A program made the position numbers and the translations under genes. A stretch of 64,000 nucleotides of DNA from Phlegmacium glaucopus (Eukaryota > Basidiomycota > Agaricomycetes > Agaricales > Cortinariaceae): the NCBI GenBank assembly GCA_015039465.1, contig MU130359.1, positions 124,001-188,000 of the forward strand, written 5' to 3'. Numbering within the stretch: the stretch's first letter is position 1; each line of letters begins with the position of its first letter. Of the stretch, positions 57,258 to 64,000 are shown one piece after another. Under the pieces are notes generated by a model. It was not told where the DNA came from, did not search any database, and saw nothing but the letters and a program-made list of their open reading frames with translations.

Positions 57258-57838
57258 TTAGTACTCAATGTCGGCACCCCGTCTCCGCCTATTGGCTTTC
57301 CCAGCCTCTTGCCACCTCTTTTTCCACCCTTTCGTTAATTCGCTCTTCCCTTCCTCCCACCGCTTTCTGATATCTTCCTCTGTCCCAGTGCGGTAGAAAC
57401 CCACCGAAGGCTCACGCTAACCCCAATGATTGTCCTTTAGCAAGTCAAAAAGGTCCTTCTGGCGCATTTTATTTGGATTTCCTTGCTTCTGTGGGTGTGG
57501 GAAGAAGAGAGCCTGCTTGGGGTTTAAGACAACAGGTGATTGGGAAGAATGGGTAGTGGGAGGCAGAAGTGTGTAGGGTGGTGTCTGTTCTCGTGTTGAG
57601 GTAGGCTGTTCAGCGAAGAAAGGGGCCTCGTTGTCGAGTTCCAGGTCGAGGTCAAGGTGTGCCAGTAGAGAAAATCCAGCTATTCAATGGGGCAGTTAGC
57701 GTCTTTATCAATTATGAGGGTTTAAAGAATTACCTTCTTCTCTGGGCGCGAAAAGATGCTTCAACGCCGTTGAGGTTTGAGCCTCAAGTCCAGTCGACCC
57801 CGTCGATGTAACCGCAGCTAGAGGGCCTTCTCTCTCTC
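57258..57838 (-). pseudogene. 3' fragment of a NOL8-like nucleolar RNA-binding protein gene
   Basis: On the minus strand an exon (about 57838-57734) reads STALKHLFAPREE. It joins across a GT-AG intron (57733-57681) to GFSLLAHLDLDLELDNEAPF, then ALFFPHP, KMRQKDLFDLLKD, FYRTGTEEDIRKRWEEGKSE, GWKKRWQEAGKANRRRRGAD and TAA at 57258-57260. This is the usual C-terminus of fungal RRM/NOL8-type ribosome-biogenesis proteins. An in-frame TAG interrupts it after KDNHWG (about 57418-57420). The N-terminal RRM and the rest of the gene are absent, since an in-frame stop lies just upstream. So it is a truncated, broken copy; the functional gene would be elsewhere. Family assignment is from memory of its C-terminal motifs. 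Confidence 0.6.
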
Positions 57839-58750
57839 CTTAGTCCCCTGTTGATTTTCTTCTTTTTGCAGTTTCATCCTTGGCGTGCCGACGTCCAGAT
57901 TATCGATCGGTACCACCGAGATTCCATCATTCGGCTTCTCGTGTTCAATTTAGGGAAGCGTTCTTTCGGGTGGCATCTCGACTGGGCTTGTTATTCATGC
58001 AAGAGAAGACACTTGCCAGCCTTTACGGTCGCTGACATTTGTTGATGTGACCAGCGTCATGCTCCCTGCTTGTGAACCTTCACCCTTTTTCGGGTGGCTC
58101 TTCAGCTGCTGCCTTGTTCTCGAGTGCAATCCTTGAGATGCACATTTGCATGATTTTCAGGTCGTGACAGACAGCAAAAAGCCACACACCTCTCTCTGAA
58201 ATCAGGGTTTGCCTCTCCGAAACGCAATTTCGCTCCCTTCCAAGTCGATCCGCTTAACAAACCCATACCTTAAAAAAGAGAGAAATTGAGCAAAAAAAGG
58301 ATTCAACGGCAAGAAAATGGCCGTCATACATTTCGTCAATTTCCCAGTAGTTGTTTCGAGTATAACATAGCCAAATTTTCTTGGTTGACCGACCCATCAG
58401 TAAGACCAAAGCCATCCAAAGCTGTGACTGTGCCAAAAATCGTCAGGTTCTGAAAAATATCATCTCTTGTGATTGATGTGGTGAGTCCAGAGATAACTTT
58501 AAGAAGCCTCTTAGTGACTGGGATATCCATCCAGAGTTTTATTAAACAAAAAATTATATTTAAATCTTATTGGTAAGCAGACTCTAATGGACGCGTACTA
58601 TGTACAACCATCTGATCCTCAAGACCATGGTCAAATACTCATCATTCACCTAATGCTCGTTGTCTAGATCACGCTGCCAAGTATCGCAATTGGACAGACT
58701 GAAATATATGAGCGATCCACTGGCACCACCATCCAAGGCAAAATCAACTT
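57839..58750. other. Intergenic, no clear gene
   Basis: A minus-strand open frame (58530-58336) reads RLLKVISGLTTSITRDDIFQ and TIFGTVTALDGFGLTDGSVN, which is protein-like but isolated. No start or partner exons were found. Confidence 0.4.
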
Positions 58751-60420
58751 CTACAATCGGTTTCGAGTGCAACGCACACAAGCAAGGAGTGAGCATCCTC
58801 TACATATCTGATATTTTTGAAAATGAATGCCAAGTTAGCGACGAAAGTTGAAGAAAAGATAGCATTCTTACCAGCAAATATGTGGGAAGCACAAAATGAC
58901 ATTCTTCGCATCTTCCTCCGCCTTGACGGTACCTCCAAGAATGGCGCTCACAATGGTGGTTGTCACGCAAGGTGGCAATTCTTTGCTCCACCCGCTCTGC
59001 GAAGACTGCAGGAGCCATCCTTTGGGCCGCCGCTTGACCCACTTCATTCTCAACCCTTTGCTGCGCTGCGGTTACTAATCGTGCGTCATCCCATTGGTCA
59101 CATTCACAATTCTTCCACCGTGCGGCACACAAGTAGCAAAATTCAGTCCTGCACCGGCAGGTCATATGGTAACATCCATGGTCGAGTTCCACGACAGCAT
59201 GACAGCCTGGGCATGTTTGCCACCCTTTACTCTTCACGAGTGCCTGGAGCGCTTCATTAGATGCGCTGACGCCACATCCTTCGCCTGGGTGAGCCAGTTC
59301 CTTACATTCCGGGCAGGTATTTACGTGACAATTAGGGCATTCGATCCCGGAAAGAGATAATCGGTCTTCAGATGATCCTAAGAAGGTGGAGCAAGTGGGA
59401 TTCGAACAGTATAACCTGTCCTTGGAAAGGATACTAAATTCTGCTTGTTTCCGTTGGAAGAGAGTGCGTAATTTCAAGGAAAGAGCTGGTATAACATTTG
59501 CAATAGGAATAGGGTCCTGGCAGCAACGCAGAGGGAAAAGAGACTCGTCGCGAGTAGAAGCTTCGACTAACTCTACGAGGCAACCTCTACAATAGTAGTG
59601 GCCACAGGGAGTGTTGAGCGTTTCGTAGCATCGGAAAGAGTCGTGACAAATTGCGCAATGGACCCTGGAAATTTCAAAGTGTCAACTTTGAAAACATACC
59701 ATTGAAGGAGCTTACCGTTTATTGCGATCGGCACTTGGTCCAGCAACAGATCGTTTACCGACAGTATTGGGTCGAGGAGTGGAGAACCCAGAGTTCTGCA
59801 TTAAGTCGTCGCTGTCACCTTCTATAGATTCTTCCTCATCATCTAGTAATCCATTTTTTACGATTGGATTGTCTGACGCATCTATCCCTGCATGATCAGA
59901 CCGCACAGCAGCCATCTCTGGTCTGTAACAAGCAACCTTCAGTAGGGATCCGACAGGATATGATCTAAACATACGTTGCGATGAACACTGGATCCATGAC
60001 GAAAGCTGGATGTTCCAATCGCGTTTGACAGCTTTTAGGAACTGGTAGTGCTTCGCCTCGAGATAGAAGCTCGGCAGCAATTCGATCCTCCGCGGCTGCT
60101 TCTTCTGCAGTGGTGAGGACATCAAGGTATGCTGCGTCAGTCACCAGAGCATCACCAATACTTTTGGCGAATTTGGCATCCTCCACGATAGAAAGCCATT
60201 CATTGTACTGTTCTGTTTGAAGCCGATGAGCAATCTCTTCATCCGATGGTAAGGAATCGGCGCGGGCTTTGCCCTTCCGGCAGCCTAGAACTTCAGCAAG
60301 ATCGTCGAGTGCTAGTTTCGCGATCAGTGCCGCCGTCTCCATGTCTAAGTCATCATTGATGACCGAGCCACTGGCAAGATTTGAGTGGTGAGGTTCGACA
60401 ATGGGATGAGAGAACGTCAT
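58751..60420 (-). CDS. RBR-type E3 ubiquitin ligase (RING1-IBR-Rcat)
   Basis: A multi-exon gene from ATG 60418-60420 (MTFSHPIVEPHHSNLASGSV) to TAG 58751-58753. The N-terminal 250 residues are helical and acidic (LIAKLALDDLAEVL; DEEIAHRLQTEQYNEWLSIV), common in basidiomycete RBR proteins. RING1 follows: VHCAICHDSFRCYETLNTPC then GHYYCRGCLVELV. IBR: LYCSNPTCSTFLGSS, IECPNCHVNTCPECKELAHP with GC. Rcat: WQTCPGCHAVVELDHGCYHM, TCRCRTEFCYLCAARW, in which a Cys forms the thioester with ubiquitin before transfer. The tail RCEECHFVLPTYLL joins by an intron to ICRGCSLLACVRCTRNRL, a last Cys-rich element found at the end of these proteins. Substrates are unknown. The gene acts with an E2 enzyme and ubiquitin. 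Confidence 0.92.
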
Positions 60421-60992
60421 GTCCAGGTTGTCAGTTTAGACAGTATTCAAGAGGGCGATATGATTATCTATATCAGAACCGGTGTTTTGAATATTTGGCA
60501 GGGGAAGTTGGGAGGCAGGATGAGGCAGCGGAAGGATATCGTCTGAAAGGTTTATATATATCAATCAGATAGGCGCCCATATTCCTTTCAAAAAGGTATA
60601 TCGATAAAACGAGCCACCAACGAGCCAACTTTATTGGGGTTCAACGGAGCCTTTTGTATCTGCGCCTCATGTTGAGTAGCATAGGAGACGTAAGTGCAAA
60701 ATTATAATCCAAGCACCCTGGGAATCGGGAATGAATGACTTGCGTGGTGGCGTATTTCCGAGTCTTCCTCAGTTTGACAGTTATTTCACACATTTTGAAA
60801 GCCAAAACCGTAGATCGGACTTCAGATGGACATCAGTCAGATGGAGAAGACCAGAAACTCTGAAAAAAACCAGCTTTCAAAGAATTCGTGGCCTGCTGGC
60901 AGCAACCAACAAGTCGTGCATCATGTCACTCCGACTCACTCGTGGCACGAGGTCATGATGAGATACCTGATTGATCACATCCATCGTGAAGT
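60421..60992. other. Intergenic, RBR promoter side
   Basis: No gene supported. It contains the presumed RBR ligase promoter; TATATATAT lies at 60552-60560. Confidence 0.45.
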
Positions 60993-61208
60993 ATGGCTCC
61001 CTACCTCTCAGATGACCTCAAGGAGTATATCGTTCAGTGGTACTATGTAGACCTGAAGGACGATGATGGAGATACAAGACCTCTCAAGGTCTTGGTCTAC
61101 AAAGTCATTCGCAATTATAGAGATTTTGGGCAAATAAGAAGAGATTTCTTATTTGCCCAAAATCTCTTTAACAGTTGCGGTGGACCCATCACTGGTGACG
61201 ATATTTAA
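60993..61208 (+). pseudogene. Remnant of a transposase N-terminus (HTH), Tc1/mariner-like
   Basis: ATG 60993 opens MAPYLSDDLKEYIVQWYYVD, and LVYKVIRNYRDFGQI follows; this matches the start of helix-turn-helix regions of Tc1-like transposases common in mushrooms (dLKxxIVxW...vYKVlxNYRxFG). The middle is altered (DLKDDDGDTRPLKV) and the frame ends after 71 residues at 61208, with no DDE catalytic part. A perfect 20-bp inverted repeat lies inside (61119-61138 and 61148-61167, loop 9 nt), so part of the end is a palindromic duplication. Confidence 0.5.
61119..61167. repeat. Perfect 20-bp inverted repeat with 9-nt loop
   Basis: AGAGATTTTGGGCAAATAAG (61119-61138) and its exact complement (61148-61167) flank AAGAGATTT. 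It looks like a template-switch product in the transposase remnant. Confidence 0.9.
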
Positions 61209-62694
61209 TTCCATGCACTCCTTGGTGCCAATCCATCCCTACATCTTGATGAGATGCAGCAAAAATGTTTTGCTAGTATACACGGAGTGACTGAGTCGAT
61301 ATTTCGATCCCCACAATTTCGGATCTCTCTTGCATGATGGGAGCGAAGTGGGGATGCAGAACAATAGATATCAGAAAGAGCTGGCAAGCTAGAATACGGG
61401 AAAGGGGTGGAAGGGGAAGCTGGATGAGCAACAAGAAAGCAAGCACGCATCCCCTTCTCTATAGGAGGATCAATAGATGAGTAATCAAATTGACTAAGCC
61501 TCCTCTTGGGAACAGGTGTAAGGCTGGTACATGGCCGCTGTTGATAAACGATAAATTTAATGTGCTCTACTTTGGGCAAGCACGTGATAAATTTCGCTTG
61601 CGGTACCAGTTCAATTCCCCGGGCTAGCCTATCCAAATTTGGAATCCGCACAAAAATCATTTGTCAATTTATTATTTAGTCACCAACATACGGAACGCTT
61701 CTATAGTACTGGATCACGCAGTAATTGACAGAAAATGGCCGTGAAAACTTACAATAATATGTATATACCTGAATGTTTTTCTCTCTGCTATCGTGGGATG
61801 TCCCGGATGTGACAAATAGCTTGGCTTCCTTTTTGGGTCAGTCGGAGTTGGAAAAAGAGCCATTATGGGCATTCCAATCCCAAATCGGTATCCATCCGTA
61901 TCGGCTGGTGTCGAGCCTATGTAGAGGTCGTTGCACGCGTGCTAGCCTCCTTTCTTTAACAAACAGTGGGACATTTCCAATGACTTGTCCAGGGCCCACT
62001 TCACTGTCGCCGGGTTGCATTCAAGCGGCGGCCACTTAAACAAAGCGTCATGACACAAATCTAGGAGCCTATCTATTGGCGGCCCATGAGAGCCTCCTTT
62101 CTCTTATCGAGATCCGTCGCTAGCTGTAGACTCTAGGGGTCAAACTACTAGCGTCTGCACTGCTATCAACAGTGCTTGTCACTCCCAATTAGGACGGGTT
62201 CATTTGTTTTTTTTTTCACCAAGCAGTATCAAACAGACACGGGGCTGATCGCGATTTACAACTAGGATGGCCCCGTAGCTATTTGATGTTTGGGACCCGA
62301 AAGGCGCTATCGAACGCATTTTCAGGAATAGGAAACACTCGAATAAAATTTAATCGAGTATCTGGCAATTTAGTTCAACAATGAATATGGTAATCAGTGG
62401 AAACCAAAGGGGCCATGATGCGGGGCTGGAAATAAAGAAAGCTTGAACATTCAACAAAGATTGTGGGAAAAACTTAGTGGCCTCACACTGCCTTTTCGCC
62501 CACACCTACGAAAATCCTGCTCGATCCCTTTTTTATCAGGCCAAAGGAGGGAGGACCCAATTTCTTTGTCCTAGAAATTTGAGTGCGCATTTTCCTCAAG
62601 CCATAGGATATAAAACTCTACGAATTTGAACCGCCTTTCTCCCCATCGACAAACCACCATATCTCCCTTGCCAGTGACTGAAACTGAACCGACG
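61209..62694. other. Intergenic region before the zinc-finger gene
   Basis: A minus-strand open frame of 151 codons (61660-61205) has no motif, odd composition and no splice context, so it is not called. TATAAAA at 62608-62614 lies about 80 bp before the next ATG and is a fair TATA box. A T-run is at 62204-62217. Confidence 0.5.
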
Positions 62695-63737
62695 ATGTCC
62701 TGCAGCCTGAGTGATATCTTTGATTTGGAAGGATACTACGATGACACGAATCCGAGTCGGTCATACGGTGAGGATTCGTCAATGAAGCGTTCCAAGTTCG
62801 AAGTGGTCGGCAACACCTCCAACCCTAACTCCTCCCTTGCCCTCGACATCGAGGGCCCTACCCATAACCCGAAACATTTTAACGTTGGGGTTACCGCAGA
62901 TATTTATAAGTTTCAAGTTGGCCCTATTTTTAATGTTTTCGGACGGCAGGAAGAAGAGTTTCAGTGCGTATTATCTTGACCAATTGTGAATTTATATGAA
63001 TATCTCCTTCTAGTGCCAGCGCCTCTGACAATTATTCTCCTGTCGAATTTCCATCGACCCCCTTCAAGCGACCAGCCCCCCCCCTCCCAAAACATTTTAA
63101 GTGGATCAATTTCTCGTCCGCTACTGCGTCTCCTAGAAGGAGCCGCGCATACGCTCAGAAGCAGTCCAATTCTGAGCGCACCGCCAAGGGCAAGGGCCCC
63201 AAAGCCGCTGCTGTTCCCGTAAAAATAAAGGATGAACCTCTGGCCAGGGGGGCGAAACGCCGCAAGACTATTAATTCTGCTTGTGCAGCTGATGGTCTGG
63301 TGCCTTTTGTCACTGACTGGGCTCCCGTACGCAACTCCGCCTTTCCAGCCCCCGTCGCTTCATCCCACTGCTCGGATTCCGGCGGCCCGTCAACTCCTTG
63401 CCAGCCGCCCAAGGCAATCCCGACTAGGAAGCGGAAAGTCAAGGAAAATAACAAGGATATAGAACAGCAATGGAGCTCAGAGTGGAAACATGTACCAAAC
63501 GAGGGCTTTTCTTGTCGAATAGCCAAGGGCAAGACGGAGTATCGTTGCGACCTCTGCCCCCAGATTTCCACAAGAAAAGGTGACATGAGGACGCATCGGT
63601 TTAAGCTACAACACACCGCCAAGTCTTTCTTCTGCACTAACGCTGGGTGCTCAAAGAGATACACCCGGCCAGATGCGGTAAAGAGACATGAAAAAATTTG
63701 CCAGTTGCGTCCCTCAACACTAACAACTTCACCCTAG
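62695..63737 (+). CDS. C2H2 zinc-finger protein, probable transcription factor
   Basis: Exons 62695-62963 and 63014-63737, joined by a 50-nt GT-AG intron in phase 2, give 330 residues. The start MSCSLSDIFDLEGYYDDTNP is acidic. The middle is Pro/Ser/Lys-rich with basic clusters (ARGAKRRKT; PTRKRKVKENNKD) that may be nuclear signals. Near the end are two adjacent C2H2 units: YRCDLCPQISTRKGDMRTHR (with a second His in KLQHT) and FFCTNAGCSKRYTRPDAVKR followed by HEKIC. The second has C-x4-C-x12-H-x3-C spacing. Paired fingers near the C-terminus suggest a DNA-binding regulator; targets are unknown. A TATAAAA element lies upstream. Confidence 0.85.
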
Positions 63738-64000
63738 TCCATCAAATATCCGATGCTTTATTCTTTATTTTGTTATGTTTCTCAACACCTAGTATGAATA
63801 TGGATTCACATGTCTTATTACGCTTGTACATTTGTATGGTCCGTAAGTCATCAGCGCGCTCAGCTTCCTTTCTGCCAAATGGTAACTCAATGATAAAGAT
63901 AAGTGTCGCGTCTTGGACAGATGAAAATAGAAGTATTACCGTTACAATAAAGAATGATGGGCAAGAAATCCGTGGATATGGATACAGATTTCCTGTTTGT
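63738..64000. other. 3' flank of the zinc-finger gene
   Basis: Probably 3' UTR and spacer up to the window edge; nothing else recognised. Confidence 0.5.

Noticed and set aside
61205..61660. 151-codon minus-strand open frame
   Set aside because: No recognisable motif, unusual composition and no splice context; left as intergenic.

Overview
The window looks like nuclear DNA of a mushroom-forming basidiomycete (Agaricomycetes). Most coding sequences are cut by many GT-AG introns of about 50-65 nt. Exon phases, conserved protein motifs and the repeat families (chromovirus, basidiomycete-type LINE RNase H, Tc1-like HTH remnant) all fit this. No bacterial, viral or organellar backbone, CRISPR array, rRNA or tRNA gene was seen.

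Layout. Positions 1-5692 hold the 3' end of a SNF2-family helicase gene, a small GPI-type Ser/Thr-rich secreted protein, and a KRE6/SKN1-type beta-glucan synthesis gene. Positions about 6567-25440 form a 19-kb repeat island with no intact host gene. It contains a nearly full-length but broken Ty3/gypsy chromovirus (7564-15017, TSD ACAAC), several solo LTRs with exact 5-bp target duplications (two nested in other repeats), a 5'-truncated LINE with a 13-bp target duplication, fold-back elements, and a TIR element rich in GAACCA repeats. From 25564 to 64000 the window is gene-dense: adenylosuccinate lyase (ADE13), a Pro/Ser-rich protein, a heme-thiolate peroxidase, a small unknown protein, TRK-type potassium transporter, mitochondrial tricarboxylate carrier (CTP1), uroporphyrinogen-III synthase (HEM4), an Rtt106-like histone chaperone, a secreted ACMSD-type amidohydrolase/decarboxylase, a second GPI-type small secreted protein, a PY-motif membrane protein, a Cla4-type PAK kinase, a small membrane protein, a CNOT11-like CCR4-NOT subunit, a NOL8-like pseudogene fragment, an RBR ubiquitin ligase and a C2H2 zinc-finger protein.

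The host genes are mostly unrelated housekeeping genes rather than one pathway. Local themes are cell wall and polarity (KRE6, Cla4, GPI proteins), chromatin and mRNA (SNF2, Rtt106, CNOT11), and heme supply and use (HEM4 and a heme-thiolate peroxidase about 7 kb apart, probably coincidental). HEM4 and CTP1 are divergent, with 117 bp between start codons.

The most interesting signals are in the repeat island. An antisense, intron-containing gene sits between the chromodomain and the 3' LTR of the chromovirus. Differences between its two LTRs are almost all transitions at CpG (11 of 13 counted by eye). Several otherwise different LTRs share a strong hairpin just downstream of a TATA box, with two versions showing covarying stems. 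A 412-bp near-perfect palindrome is also present. All coordinates and counts were read by eye and no search was run.
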